From: Rahnella ecdela
GTDB lineage: Bacteria > Pseudomonadota > Gammaproteobacteria > Enterobacterales > Enterobacteriaceae
DNA length: 64,000 nt
NCBI RefSeq assembly: GCF_019049625.1
Contig: NZ_JAFMOY010000112.1
Location: forward strand, 22,949 to 86,948
Direction of reading: 5' to 3'
Below the pieces are notes generated by a model. The model was not told the origin of the DNA, ran no database searches, and saw only the letters and a program-made list of their open reading frames with translations. Made by a program: the position numbers and the translations under genes. The first letter of the stretch is position 1. Each line of letters starts with the position of its first letter. This document shows, piece by piece, positions 27,675 to 37,448 of the stretch.

Positions 27675-28874
27675 TTAATCTGGCCAGCGTAATATGGACT
27701 GCTCTCGTTGTAACAGGTATTGCCCGAAATCGGTAATTATCGGTTCAGGCGCACGCTGCGCGTTATCGAGCTCTCCGGCTATCTTCGCAAGCACAATGTG
27801 TTCCTGCTCAGGATGGAGATTGCAGGGGTCGAGATAAAAATAGCCTAGTTCCGCCTGATGATCACGAACGATAACCGCCGGTTTTCCTGCCGCCAGTGCG
27901 CTGCTCAGATCCCAGGCGGTGATCTTAGCCTGCGCCGGGTCAACCTCAATTTTGCAGCGTGAAAGCGGATTTCCGGTCGGATCGGCTTCCAGGGAAACCC
28001 GGATACCTTTCCGGTTTTGCAGGCCGCTCATCCAAAGCGTCAGCGCCCGGTTCTCCCGCTCACGGATGGCGTGATGATTGCGCTTTTGCCACGCCTGTAA
28101 CGCGGCAATCGTGCCATAAACGCTCTCCTTGCCCGCTTTCATACCGCGCGCGATACCGCGATTTTGTAACCAGGCGTAGCGCACCCAGGATTTTTTACCG
28201 GCCACAATGCCGGACGTCGGCCCCCCGAGAAACTTATGCCCGGAGTAAATCACGATATCTGCGCCCTCGGCCAGAAAACGCTGTAAATTGTACTCAGAAG
28301 CGGCATCCACAATAACCGGAACCCCTTGTTCGTGGGCAATCTGGCAAAAAAGCGCTAAGGGCAACTGCCCGTGATCGACAACGTGGTGCGACACGACGTA
28401 CACCGCCGCCGCCGTACGTTCAGTAATACTTTGTCTGAGATGATAAGCAGAACACTGCGTCGCGTAACCAACACGCACACATTTTGCGCCGGTCAGACGG
28501 ATGCCTTGTTCCACCGGTGCGCCATAGCTGACCAGATGACCCGCCTGTACCACCACTTCGTTTTTGAGCGTGCTGAGTTCCGGAAGTTGTTCGATAGCCA
28601 GCAGGTTGTCCTGAGTCAGGCAACCTGCGACCGCCATTGAAATTCCGGACGCGCAGGAAGCCGTAATAAAACCTGCTTCAGCCCCGGTCAGTTGCGCAAT
28701 GACGCCACTGGCAAAACGCTGTAACTCTTCCATCCTGACGAATTCCGGCAGAATTTTCAGTATGGCGTCTATCGCCTCAGGCACGACAATAGACGAACCC
28801 AGATAGGTCATGGTTCCGGCCACGTTGACCACAGGAGTCAGCTGTAAGGCCTGTGCCAGTTCAGTATTTTTCAT
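27675..28874 (-). CDS. SelA/DgaE-like PLP-dependent lyase
   Basis: A 399-residue fold-type I PLP protein related to selenocysteine synthase SelA and to D-glucosaminate-6-phosphate ammonia-lyase. The likely Schiff-base lysine is Lys214 in SGHKFLGGPTSG and the cofactor-binding Asp is Asp190 in VIVDAASE. The family catalyses alpha,beta-elimination (deamination) reactions. In the operon it lies between RidA and the IclR regulator, and downstream of a COG3964-type deacylase; SelA-like proteins and that deacylase family are known neighbours in other bacteria. Substrate inferred as an amino acid or amino sugar acid. Confidence 0.8.
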   Translation of the reverse strand: MKNTELAQALQLTPVVNVAGTMTYLGSSIVVPEAIDAILKILPEFVRMEELQRFASGVIAQLTGAEAGFITASCASGISMAVAGCLTQDNLLAIEQLPELSTLKNEVVVQAGHLVSYGAPVEQGIRLTGAKCVRVGYATQCSAYHLRQSITERTAAAVYVVSHHVVDHGQLPLALFCQIAHEQGVPVIVDAASEYNLQRFLAEGADIVIYSGHKFLGGPTSGIVAGKKSWVRYAWLQNRGIARGMKAGKESVYGTIAALQAWQKRNHHAIRERENRALTLWMSGLQNRKGIRVSLEADPTGNPLSRCKIEVDPAQAKITAWDLSSALAAGKPAVIVRDHQAELGYFYLDPCNLHPEQEHIVLAKIAGELDNAQRAPEPIITDFGQYLLQREQSILRWPD

Positions 28875-28894
28875 TTTTCCCGTTATCCCCAGGG

Positions 28895-29374
28895 TTATTC
28901 GAATTCGACGATCGCTTCAATTTCGACAGTAATTTGATCGGGTAATGAAGAGAAACCGACGGCGGAGCGGGCGTGGATCCCCTGCTTACCAAAAACGCCG
29001 ACCAGCAAATCCGAGCAGCCGTTGATCACTTTGGGGTGGTCGCTAAATTCATTGTCGGCATTCACCATGCCCAACAGTTTTACCACCTGTTTCACCCGAC
29101 CTAAATCCCCCAGCGCTTCATGCATCACCGCCAGCAGATTGATGCCGGTCAGTCTGGCGTGCTGATAAGCGTCCTCAGCAGAAATATCGCGCCCGACTTT
29201 GCCGCGCTGTTTGCTGTTATCCGCGCCCACCGGGCCCTGACCGGAAAGAAAAAGCAAATTACCCGAGATGATGTGAGAGCTAAAATTAGCAACGGGAGCA
29301 GGAGAAACCGGCAATACAATGCCCATCTCCGCCAGCCGCTGGTAAGGCATACTCTGCCGGTTATTGGTGTGCAT
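28895..29374 (-). CDS. RidA-family (YjgF/YER057c/UK114) protein
   Basis: A 159-residue RidA-type protein with FLSGQGPVGADN, the GDLGRVKQVVKLLGMVNADNEF core and the C-terminal VGFSSLPDQITVEIEA. RidA members hydrolyse reactive enamines and imines made by PLP enzymes. Being next to a PLP lyase gene, it may clear the elimination product. The ATG at 29374 is chosen because AAGGAAG lies 8 nt upstream. It overlaps the ABC ATPase gene by 14 nt. Confidence 0.88.
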   Translation of the reverse strand: MHTNNRQSMPYQRLAEMGIVLPVSPAPVANFSSHIISGNLLFLSGQGPVGADNSKQRGKVGRDISAEDAYQHARLTGINLLAVMHEALGDLGRVKQVVKLLGMVNADNEFSDHPKVINGCSDLLVGVFGKQGIHARSAVGFSSLPDQITVEIEAIVEFE

Positions 29375-30377
29375 TATCGTGTCTTCCTTGTTCCTGAAGG
29401 TTAAGTTCATGCAGGCGAACACAGCTCACCCAATGTTCATCACTGACGTGCTGTTCGGCCGGAACGCCCGCGGCACAAAGCGCTGTCGCATAAGGGCAGC
29501 GGGTACGGAATACGCAGCCGGAAGGCGGCGAAATAGGGCTGGGAATATCGCCCCTGAGCACGATGCGCTGTTTTTTCCGGGTTGGGTCCGGCACCGGTGC
29601 GGCAGAAAGTAAGGCCTGAGTGTAGGGATGGCGCGGCCGGGCATAGACCTCGCGGCAAGGCCCGCGCTCCATGACGCGACCGAGGTACATCACCACCACT
29701 TCATCACACAGGTATTCCACGACGGTCAGATCGTGCGCGATGAACAACAGCGTTAATCCAAGAGAGCGTTGCAGTTCGCCCAGCAGGTTCAGCACCTGAG
29801 CCTGCACCGACACATCCAGCGCTGAAACCGATTCATCAGCCACGATAAAATCAGGTTCGACGGCGATAGCGCGGGCGATGCCAATACGCTGGCGCTGACC
29901 GCCGGAAAACTCATGCGGATAACGATCCGCGTGCTCTGCCTGTAACCCCACGCGTTGCAGCAACTCTTCTACGCGTGCTTTTCGTGCCTCTCCTTTGGGG
30001 TAACCGGCAGTATTGAGTGCTTCACCGATGATTTGTGACACACGCATCCGGGGATTCAGGCTGGAAAAGGGATCCTGAAAGATAATCTGCATTTTCTGCC
30101 GGTAGCGTTTCATCTCTTTAGACGGCAGGGACAGCACATCGGTCTCGTTGAAAAACACCTGTCCGGCGGTAGGTTCCAGCAGGCGTAAAATAGCCCGTCC
30201 TGCGGTGGTTTTTCCTGAACCTGATTCCCCCACCAGCCCGACGGTGTGACCGCGTTTGATGTCAAACGTCAGTGATTCAACGGCGTGAACCGTGCGCCCA
30301 TCCTGCGTTTTAAAATACTGGCATAAACCTTCGACGCGCAGCAGTGGCGCGGGCTGAGAAGTGAAAGAATCACTCAT
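29361..30377 (-). CDS. ABC importer ATPase, DppF/OppF-like
   Basis: A 338-residue ATPase with Walker A GESGSGKTT, FQDPFSSLNPRM, signature FSGGQRQR, Walker B FIVADESVSALD, H-loop IAHD and the C-terminal oligopeptide-type extension GCVFRTRCPYA. It overlaps the upstream ATPase gene by 4 nt. Partner of the second family-5 importer. The Glu after Walker B Asp is present (DES rather than the common DEP). Confidence 0.92.
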   Translation of the reverse strand: MSDSFTSQPAPLLRVEGLCQYFKTQDGRTVHAVESLTFDIKRGHTVGLVGESGSGKTTAGRAILRLLEPTAGQVFFNETDVLSLPSKEMKRYRQKMQIIFQDPFSSLNPRMRVSQIIGEALNTAGYPKGEARKARVEELLQRVGLQAEHADRYPHEFSGGQRQRIGIARAIAVEPDFIVADESVSALDVSVQAQVLNLLGELQRSLGLTLLFIAHDLTVVEYLCDEVVVMYLGRVMERGPCREVYARPRHPYTQALLSAAPVPDPTRKKQRIVLRGDIPSPISPPSGCVFRTRCPYATALCAAGVPAEQHVSDEHWVSCVRLHELNLQEQGRHDNAHQ

Positions 30378-31390
30378 AACTTTTCACTCCTTATGCAGCG
30401 CGACCAAGTATTTTTACCCACGTTGCGCAGCGCTGGCCGGGCAACCAGACAGTCACTGCTCACGTGCTCGCAGCGTGGAGAAAACGCGCATCCTGCCGGT
30501 AACTCGCTTAAAGAAGGCACGGCCCCGGGGATGGCGTAAAGTTCGCCGCGCGAACCATCCTCCGCCGCGTTGTGATTGTTCGGTGTGCAGGCCAGCAAAC
30601 CGCGGGTGTAAGGGTGTGCCGGACGAGAAAACAGCGTTTCGACCGGCGCGTGTTCCACGACTCTTCCGGCGTACATCACCACCACATCCTGGGCAATTTC
30701 CGCCACGACGCCGAGATTATGAGTGATAAAGATAATGCTCATTCCCAGGTCAGCTTGCAGGCGTTTAAGCAGGTCGAGGATCTGCGCCTGAATGGTTACA
30801 TCCAGCGCGGTGGTGGGCTCATCGGCAATCAGCAGGGCAGGGTTGCAGGAGAGTGCCAGTGCGATCATCACGCGCTGGCGCATCCCACCGGACATACTGT
30901 GCGGATAATCATCAATTCGGGTAGCCGCCGCCGGAATTTCGACTTTCTCCAGCATTTCGATAGCACTGCGCCGCGCGTCCTTTTTTGACATGGGCTGGTG
31001 CAGGGTGATCATTTCCATTATCTGATCTCCCACAGTAAAAAGCGGATTCAGGCTGGTCATCGGCTCCTGAAAAATCATCGCAATTTCCTTGCCACGCACT
31101 TTCCTGTATTGCGCCGCAGTGAACTTGTCCAGTCGTAATGGTTCCTGCTGCCGGTTGCGGTAGTGAATTTCGCCGCCGGAGACATGACCGTTTTTTCCCA
31201 GTAATCCCATGACTGACAGGCTGGTGACTGATTTCCCGGAACCGGATTCCCCGACAATCGCCAACGTCTGACCCCGTTTGAGCTCAAACGTCACGCCGTC
31301 AACGGGAATGACATTCTGGCGTTTCGTGGTGAAACACGTTTGCAAATCTCTGACCGATAAAATGACGTCATCATCTTTTGCCGGACTCAT
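30374..31390 (-). CDS. ABC importer ATPase, DppD/OppD-like
   Basis: About 338 residues with Walker [22 protein letters not shown], signature MSGGMRQR, Walker [14 protein letters not shown]-loop ITHN and the C-terminal CAFSPRCEH extension. ATG at 31390 is chosen; an in-frame GTG lies five codons earlier. It overlaps the deacylase gene by 4 nt. Confidence 0.92.
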   Translation of the reverse strand: MSPAKDDDVILSVRDLQTCFTTKRQNVIPVDGVTFELKRGQTLAIVGESGSGKSVTSLSVMGLLGKNGHVSGGEIHYRNRQQEPLRLDKFTAAQYRKVRGKEIAMIFQEPMTSLNPLFTVGDQIMEMITLHQPMSKKDARRSAIEMLEKVEIPAAATRIDDYPHSMSGGMRQRVMIALALSCNPALLIADEPTTALDVTIQAQILDLLKRLQADLGMSIIFITHNLGVVAEIAQDVVVMYAGRVVEHAPVETLFSRPAHPYTRGLLACTPNNHNAAEDGSRGELYAIPGAVPSLSELPAGCAFSPRCEHVSSDCLVARPALRNVGKNTWSRCIRSEKL

Positions 31391-32601
31391 ACATGCCCCC
31401 CGCACGTGCAGCGTGGCGACTGTTCTGCGGGCTGATAACGTGACGCCGTCCAGTGCTGTGCCCCCAGCACGGTGAAACGCGGGTCAAAGACTTGTTTAAG
31501 TGCGCTAGGTACCCCTTTTGAATCACGCACAATCAGGTCGGAATCATTGATTTCGAACAGGGTGAAATTAGCACGAGCGCCAGCCTCGAGCATCGCAGGA
31601 TACGGACGACGGATCACCTCACGTGGCCGGGTGCTGGACGCGCGGATCACGTCTTCCAGCGGCATGCCTAATGACAATAATTTCGACATGGTGGTGGACA
31701 TATCCCAGACCGAGCCCGGCATTGAACGCTTGTGGATGTCGGTGGAAATAGTGTCCGGCAGCAGTTTATTGCTCAGTGCGGCTTTAGCGACTTCAAACGA
31801 AAACGACGCGCCACCGTGGCCGACGTCCATCACCACGCCCCGCTGCTGCGACGCTTCCACCAGCCGGTAAAGTTCTTCATCTTCCAGAATCGAGCCGCCG
31901 ATTTTGCCGTTAAAACAATGGGTAATGATGTCTCCTTCGCCCAGCGTTTTAAGCACGTCGTCGTAAAGCGGCAGCGGTTCGCCAACGTGCACCATAATCG
32001 GCAATTTCAGGATACGTCCCAGCTTCTTAGCCAGTTTCACCGGCGCGATATCCCAGCCTGCGGTAATGGTGCCACTGGCGCGCACTTTCAGGCCGACAAT
32101 CAGATCCCGGTTAGCGTCGACGGTGGCGGCAATGCGGTCGATATCCACCGACGCCAGCCCGGTAAGCTCACTGACACGGTTACAGGCCACCAGACCGATG
32201 GAGCCCAGATTCAGAAAGGCAAAAATGTCTTCGCTGGCAGCGTCGATAATCAGTTCACGCAAACCGTGAAAATTGGCTTCCCCGGCAGAACCGGCATCGA
32301 CCAGCGTGGTGACTCCACGGGACAAACCACAAATTTCAGGCCGGATGGAAATGTCTGTGCCGCCGTACCAGATATGGGTATGCAAATCGGTCCAGCCAGG
32401 GGACAGCCAGCAGCGGTTGCCGTTGATCACTTCCACGTCGCTGTCCGCGCGGATCTCAGGGGCGCTACGTATCACTTGCCCGTTCCTGCCGATCAGCACA
32501 TCAATGCAGCCATTAAGCGTGTCGGGAACCGGGCCGAAACCTATCGGCTTAACCGCTTTGACCAGCAAAGCTTCTTCAGATTGTGTGTTGTGAGTGTTCA
32601 T
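31387..32601 (-). CDS. COG3964-type amidohydrolase/deacylase
   Basis: A 404-residue amidohydrolase. Metal ligands are His74 and His76 (DLHTHIWYGG), Lys172 (GLKVRASG), His205 (MVHVGE), His228 (ITHCFNG) and Asp288 (STDIHKRS). The family was once labelled dihydroorotase; a studied member deacetylates acetyl-(R)-mandelate and N-acetyl-D-amino acids. It lies inside the second ABC operon, overlapping both neighbours, so it probably acts on the imported compound. The PLP lyase downstream could use the freed amine. Confidence 0.85.
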   Translation of the reverse strand: MNTHNTQSEEALLVKAVKPIGFGPVPDTLNGCIDVLIGRNGQVIRSAPEIRADSDVEVINGNRCWLSPGWTDLHTHIWYGGTDISIRPEICGLSRGVTTLVDAGSAGEANFHGLRELIIDAASEDIFAFLNLGSIGLVACNRVSELTGLASVDIDRIAATVDANRDLIVGLKVRASGTITAGWDIAPVKLAKKLGRILKLPIMVHVGEPLPLYDDVLKTLGEGDIITHCFNGKIGGSILEDEELYRLVEASQQRGVVMDVGHGGASFSFEVAKAALSNKLLPDTISTDIHKRSMPGSVWDMSTTMSKLLSLGMPLEDVIRASSTRPREVIRRPYPAMLEAGARANFTLFEINDSDLIVRDSKGVPSALKQVFDPRFTVLGAQHWTASRYQPAEQSPRCTCGGHV

Positions 32602-33473
32602 CAGGCACCTTTTGAAAGTCGGGGATCGAGTAAATCGCGTAATCCGTCACCCAGTAATTGCAGCGACAGCACGGTAATCACGATGGCAATGCCAGGGAAC
32701 AACATGATCCAACCCGCCTGGTCGATATACTGGCGGCCCTGGCTGATCATGGTTCCCCATGTAGGAATGTCGGGAGAAATACCCACGCCGAGGAATGACA
32801 AACCGGCCTCCGCAAGAATGGCGTTGGCAAAGATGAAGGTACATTGCACCAGCAGGGGTGAAGTCAGGTTGCGTAAAATATGGCGATACAAAATGACCGG
32901 CGTCGGCACCGCCAGTGCTTTTGCCGCTTCGACATACGGCAGTTCACGAATAACCAGCGTCGAGGCGCGGATGACCCTGGCCATACGCGGCGTGTAGACG
33001 ATGCCGAGTGCAATCACCACATTGGTGGCCGACGGCCCCAGCGCGGCGACCAGTGCGATCGCGAGCAGAATGTCCGGAAACGCCATCATCGCGTCAATCA
33101 GGCGTGAAATGGGCGCATCCAGCGCACGGAAATATCCCGCAAGAAGTCCCAGTAAAACGCCGGTGATCGAGGTAAATACCACGACGGCGATCCCCACGCT
33201 CAGTGACGTTTGCCCCGCAAACAGCATTCTGGAAAAGATATCGCGGCCCAGTTCATCAGTACCGAAAAGATGCGTGGCTTCCGGGCCTTTCAGGCGTTGA
33301 ATAATCGCCAGCTGGCTGGGTGAAAAAGGGGTAATCCAGGGAGCCAGCAGCGCACTGACCAGGATAAACGCCAGTAAAATCAGCGCGATTGCCGTGGTCG
33401 GGCGCGACACTAATTGCCACATAAATGAGTCATGGCGGGAATGGCGGGCCACTGCAATGGAAGAAATAGACAT
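32601..33473 (-). CDS. ABC importer permease, DppC-like
   Basis: A 290-residue permease with HLFGTDELGRDIFSRM, an EAA loop near EAAKALAVPTPVILYRHI and LSFLGVGISPDIPTWG. It overlaps the preceding and following genes by one nt each. It forms the channel with the DppB-like protein. Confidence 0.92.
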   Translation of the reverse strand: MSISSIAVARHSRHDSFMWQLVSRPTTAIALILLAFILVSALLAPWITPFSPSQLAIIQRLKGPEATHLFGTDELGRDIFSRMLFAGQTSLSVGIAVVVFTSITGVLLGLLAGYFRALDAPISRLIDAMMAFPDILLAIALVAALGPSATNVVIALGIVYTPRMARVIRASTLVIRELPYVEAAKALAVPTPVILYRHILRNLTSPLLVQCTFIFANAILAEAGLSFLGVGISPDIPTWGTMISQGRQYIDQAGWIMLFPGIAIVITVLSLQLLGDGLRDLLDPRLSKGA

Positions 33474-34414
33474 TAGCGACGTACCCTCGGGTCAACCCAC
33501 AAATACAACATATCTACGGCGAAATTCATCAGTACGTAGAGGCCGGAAACCACCAGCAGCGTGCCCTGTATAACCGGATAGTCCCTGCGCAAAACGGCTG
33601 AAACGGTCAGGCTGCCCACACCAGGAAGCCCGAACACCGTTTCGGTGACGATAGCCCCGGAGATCAGCAGTGCCGCCGTCAGACCAATCACCGTAACGAC
33701 GGGAATCAATGCATTCTTGAAGGCATGTTTGACGACGACACGAAATTCGGACATTCCCTTGGATCGCGCAGTGCGTACGTAATCATCGTTGAGTACGTCG
33801 AGCATGCTGGCGCGGGTAAAACGCATGATCAGTGCAGAAGAAACCACGCCAAGTGACAGCGCAGGCAGCACCAGATGATGCATTCGTTGGGTGAAAGAGG
33901 CATCGGGCCCGCCGTAACCCGAAGTATCAAACCACCCCAACCTGACGGCGAAAAACTGGATGAACAGCAAACCCAGCCAAAATGACGGCACGCTGGCTGA
34001 CAGCATGGCGACCCCCGTGGCAATCTGATCAAATAGCGAGCCCCGGTAATACACGGACAAAATACCTACCGGCAATGCGATGAGTGTGGCGATCAGCAAC
34101 GCCAAAATGGTCAGGAAAAAGGTCGGTTCGGCGCGCTGCCACAGTGCATCGGTCACCGGAATATTGAGAAATATCGAACGCCCGAGATCCCCCTGCAACA
34201 CGCCGCCGATATAGTGGGCAAACTGCTGCCAGAGCGGGGCATTTAGCCCAAGCTGATCCCGCAACGCAGCAATATCAGCCCCTGTCGCATCCGGCCCCAG
34301 CATGACCGCAGCCGGATCGCCGGGGGTGATATGCACAATCAGGAACACCAGCGAGATCACCAGCGTCATGACCACCAGCATGCCAAACAAATGATTCAGA
34401 ATTGAACGTAACAT
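33473..34414 (-). CDS. ABC importer permease, DppB-like
   Basis: A 313-residue permease with six hydrophobic segments, the DDYVRTARSKGMSEFRV EAA loop and VFGLPGVGSLTVSA. Directly downstream of the binding-protein gene (15-nt gap). Confidence 0.92.
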   Translation of the reverse strand: MLRSILNHLFGMLVVMTLVISLVFLIVHITPGDPAAVMLGPDATGADIAALRDQLGLNAPLWQQFAHYIGGVLQGDLGRSIFLNIPVTDALWQRAEPTFFLTILALLIATLIALPVGILSVYYRGSLFDQIATGVAMLSASVPSFWLGLLFIQFFAVRLGWFDTSGYGGPDASFTQRMHHLVLPALSLGVVSSALIMRFTRASMLDVLNDDYVRTARSKGMSEFRVVVKHAFKNALIPVVTVIGLTAALLISGAIVTETVFGLPGVGSLTVSAVLRRDYPVIQGTLLVVSGLYVLMNFAVDMLYLWVDPRVRR

Positions 34415-34429
34415 GTTAAGTCCCGGCGA

Positions 34430-35965
34430 TTATTGGGTGAGATAGGCGTTCCAGAAATAAGGCCACGGAGAAGGTCTCACGCCCTGTAATGCGGGAGACT
34501 GAGCCGCCAGTGCATTGAAGTTGCCGACCTTAAACATCGGCACATCTTCGTAAATGGCCTTCTGCACGTTAGCCCACAGTGCGACGCGTTTCTGAGGATC
34601 GGTTTCACTGTTAAATGCCTGCAACGCCGTATGTTTTTTGTCGCTGACCCACCAGCCTGGTGAGGTGTCAGACATGATGCCGGTCAGGGAAGGTTCCGGA
34701 AGGAAAGGGCTATGGGAGATGTACATATCCCAGCGTTCAGGATTGGCGCGGTTCTGTGTGAGGGAAGCCCACTCCTCTACGTCGAGCTGGACTTTAAAAC
34801 CCGCCGCTTCCAGATAGGCCTGCGCCACCTGTGCCAGCTTATAGTGAAATTCGTACTGGCGGCTGGTCAGAATCCGCAGCGTCTGGCCCTGATACTTCGC
34901 CTCTTTAAGCAACTGCTGCGCTTTAGCGGTATCACCCATCGGCTTATAGGGCGCAGTGCCTGCTTCGGTATGCCAGATGCTGTCTTTCGGGTACATGGCA
35001 CCGTCAAGGCTGAAGAAATCCGGTGAGCCAAAGGCCGCCGTCATCATGTCCTGCGGCGCCAGTGCGGCCTGAATGGCCTTACGGATCAGGATGTCTGACG
35101 TCAGTCCCTGCCGGGAATTCATCACAAATATCGGCCAGCCATAAGGTTTGAGCAACACGGGTTTATCTTTGCCGTTTTTAATCTTGTCAAAAGATTCCAC
35201 CGGCAAAGAATCAACGTAAGCAAACTGCCCGGAAACGGCGCCTTCAATGCGGGTATTCGGATCAGCCACCGGAACAAACCGGATTTCATCCAGATATTGC
35301 TTGCGGCCACCGCCGTAGCCATCGGGTTCTCCCGCCTGGCTGTGATAACCCTCATAACGGGTCAGCTGGATAAAACGGTCGGCCTGATGAGATTTCAGCT
35401 GATAAGGGCCTGTGCCGATAAATTCGGTCAGCGGATTCTGCCGGGTTTGCGCATCAGGCATGATCACCGCCGCGGAATTGTTTAGCGACAGCAATGCCAG
35501 CAAAGGCGCATAAGGTTGTTTAAGGACTATTTTGATGCTGTGGTCATCCGGGGCTGAGATGTCGGTGATAATTTCTGCCGTCTGACGCCCGCGGCTGGCG
35601 ACTTTCTCCCAGCGATGTAGCGACGCCAGGACATCTTTTGATGTCATCGGCTGACCATTCTGGAAAGTCACCCCCTGACGTAATGGGATCACATAGGTTT
35701 TCCCGTCATCAGAAATGGCGGGCATCTGGCTGGCGAGCAGCGGAATGACCTGCCATTTCTCATCAAAGGTATAGAGCGTTTCAAAAATATGTTGAGTGAT
35801 GGTGCCGACCAGATCGGCTGTGGACATCATCGGATCGAGCGTTGGGGGCTCGCCTATCATGGCGATATTAACGATACCGCCCTTAGTCGGCTCAGCCTGG
35901 GCGGATGCACTGACACTGGTGAGCACCATCAGGATGGCAAAGAAATAGTGCAGAGTTCTGGACAT
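34430..35965 (-). CDS. ABC importer, family-5 substrate-binding protein
   Basis: A 511-residue periplasmic binding protein. The signal peptide ends near ASAQA (residue ~23). Family pieces include EPPTLDPMMSTADLVG, GVTFQNGQPMTSKDV and GTGPYQLKSH. First gene of an eight-gene minus-strand operon (binding protein, two permeases, deacylase, two ATPases, RidA, PLP lyase) followed by IclR. The ATG at 35965 has AGGTGA upstream; a GTG three codons earlier lacks spacing for it. Confidence 0.92.
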   Translation of the reverse strand: MSRTLHYFFAILMVLTSVSASAQAEPTKGGIVNIAMIGEPPTLDPMMSTADLVGTITQHIFETLYTFDEKWQVIPLLASQMPAISDDGKTYVIPLRQGVTFQNGQPMTSKDVLASLHRWEKVASRGRQTAEIITDISAPDDHSIKIVLKQPYAPLLALLSLNNSAAVIMPDAQTRQNPLTEFIGTGPYQLKSHQADRFIQLTRYEGYHSQAGEPDGYGGGRKQYLDEIRFVPVADPNTRIEGAVSGQFAYVDSLPVESFDKIKNGKDKPVLLKPYGWPIFVMNSRQGLTSDILIRKAIQAALAPQDMMTAAFGSPDFFSLDGAMYPKDSIWHTEAGTAPYKPMGDTAKAQQLLKEAKYQGQTLRILTSRQYEFHYKLAQVAQAYLEAAGFKVQLDVEEWASLTQNRANPERWDMYISHSPFLPEPSLTGIMSDTSPGWWVSDKKHTALQAFNSETDPQKRVALWANVQKAIYEDVPMFKVGNFNALAAQSPALQGVRPSPWPYFWNAYLTQ

Positions 35966-36539
35966 ATTTATCACCTGTTTGTTTCATAATTATGGAATAT
36001 ATGTTTCTTTTATGTAACTAGTTTGTGAATGTACATTTATCAGCCAGAGGATCAACACTTTTTGACCCCAGATGTCTTTTTCAAAACCTGGGTCACGTTT
36101 TTGAATATTGACGAGCAAGGAGGAGGGAGAAGAAAAATCTAGTATTCATGACCAGAACCCTATTTATTACTAAAATATCACGTCCCTACAATCGGGACGC
36201 CTGTGACCGCATTCTGAATACATGCATGATCAACTCTATTAATTTGAATTTGTATTTTTAATAAATAAAAACGCGCGCGCGTTATACATGCAAATCTAAA
36301 TAACGCTTGCAGCTCTGGAAGGTTTTCTATATTTATTATTCCCGAATATCCGGCGCGTCATTTTATGGGGGAAATATATCCCGCAGAGGATGCTGGAATT
36401 GTGCCTCAAATAATAATGAATAACGCTGCGCTCTTTGGGAATAGCAACATATACGGACTCTGAGAAAGGTAATTAGCAGTCGAAATAACTGTAAGCCGAA
36501 AAACAGAACAGAAGACACTTTATAGATTACAGGGCGACT
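35966..36539. other. Divergent control region of the deacylase and formamidase operons
   Basis: About 575 bp of AT-rich DNA without a gene. It contains a CGTCCC/GGGACG hairpin (36181-36199), an alternating ACGCGCGCGCGT run (36271-36282) and two separate AT-rich patches (36000-36030 and 36235-36270) suited to divergent promoters. The operator of the IclR regulator at 26858 is expected here, but I could not identify it. Confidence 0.5.
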
Positions 36540-37448
36540 ATGTTAAGAATTGATAATACCCATCTGGTTTATGCGATGTCCCGCGAGAATCCTCCTGCTG
36601 CTGCAATCACCAGCGGCAGCGATGTGTGCTTTGACACCTGCGACTGCTTTTCTGATCAGATTCAGTCCGAGCAGGCTGAGTTTAATGAACTGGACTGGCA
36701 GCGGATCAACCCGGCAACCGGCCCGGTTTTTATCGAAGGTGCTGAACCCGGCGACGTGTTGCGCGTTGAAATCAAGCATATTGCCATGCGTGGAAATCAG
36801 GCAGTCATGGTCACCGCACCTGGTCTGGGCGTCATCGGGAATGAGCTGACCGAACCCCGTATCCTGACTGTTCCTGTTGAAAAAGGTATGGCGCATCTGC
36901 CGGGCGGAGTGCGTTTCCCTATCAACCCGATGATCGGTGTCATCGGGGTTGCTCCTGCCGGAGAGGCCATTTCCTGCGGAACGCCGGACAGTCATGGCGG
37001 CAATATGGATTGCAAAGTGATCACCGCCGGCAGCACGCTCTATTTACCCGTTAATGTGGCGGGCGCATTGTTTGCGCTGGGCGATTTACATGCCGCAATG
37101 GGTGATGGCGAAGTCTCAGTATGCGGACTGGAAATTCCCGGCGAAGTTGTCGTCAATCTCCAGGTGATTAAAAACCGGAAATTACCGACTCCGATGCTGG
37201 AAAACAGCGACACTATTTTCACTCTCGCGTCGGCAAAAACGCTGGACGAAGCTGCCGATATCGCCACGCGAAATATGGCGCATTTTATTACCGATAACAC
37301 GGATATCAGTCTGCCTGATGCCATCAACTTACTGAGCATTACCGGTGATTTACAAATCTGTCAGGTCGTTGACCCGTTAAAAACCTGCCGGTTTGCATTG
37401 CCGAAAACAGTGGCTGCACAGCTGAAGTTGAAGATTGAGGAATATTGA
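36540..37448 (+). CDS. Acetamidase/formamidase family protein
   Basis: A 302-residue protein of the FmdA/AmdA family: GPVFIEGAEPGDVLRVEI, the PINPMIGVIGVAP stretch, the DSHGGNMDCK motif (conserved active-site region) and LGDLHAAMGDGEVSVCGLE. The family hydrolyses formamide, acetamide or related short amides to ammonia and the acid in the cytoplasm. It starts an operon with an APC permease whose ATG overlaps its TGA by one nt, and is divergent from the deacylase/PLP operon. Exact amide unknown. Confidence 0.9.
   Translation: MLRIDNTHLVYAMSRENPPAAAITSGSDVCFDTCDCFSDQIQSEQAEFNELDWQRINPATGPVFIEGAEPGDVLRVEIKHIAMRGNQAVMVTAPGLGVIGNELTEPRILTVPVEKGMAHLPGGVRFPINPMIGVIGVAPAGEAISCGTPDSHGGNMDCKVITAGSTLYLPVNVAGALFALGDLHAAMGDGEVSVCGLEIPGEVVVNLQVIKNRKLPTPMLENSDTIFTLASAKTLDEAADIATRNMAHFITDNTDISLPDAINLLSITGDLQICQVVDPLKTCRFALPKTVAAQLKLKIEEY

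Noticed and set aside
31732..32997. 421-codon + strand frame opposite the deacylase and permease
   Set aside because: It spans two conserved genes on the other strand and shows no family features; a codon-bias shadow.
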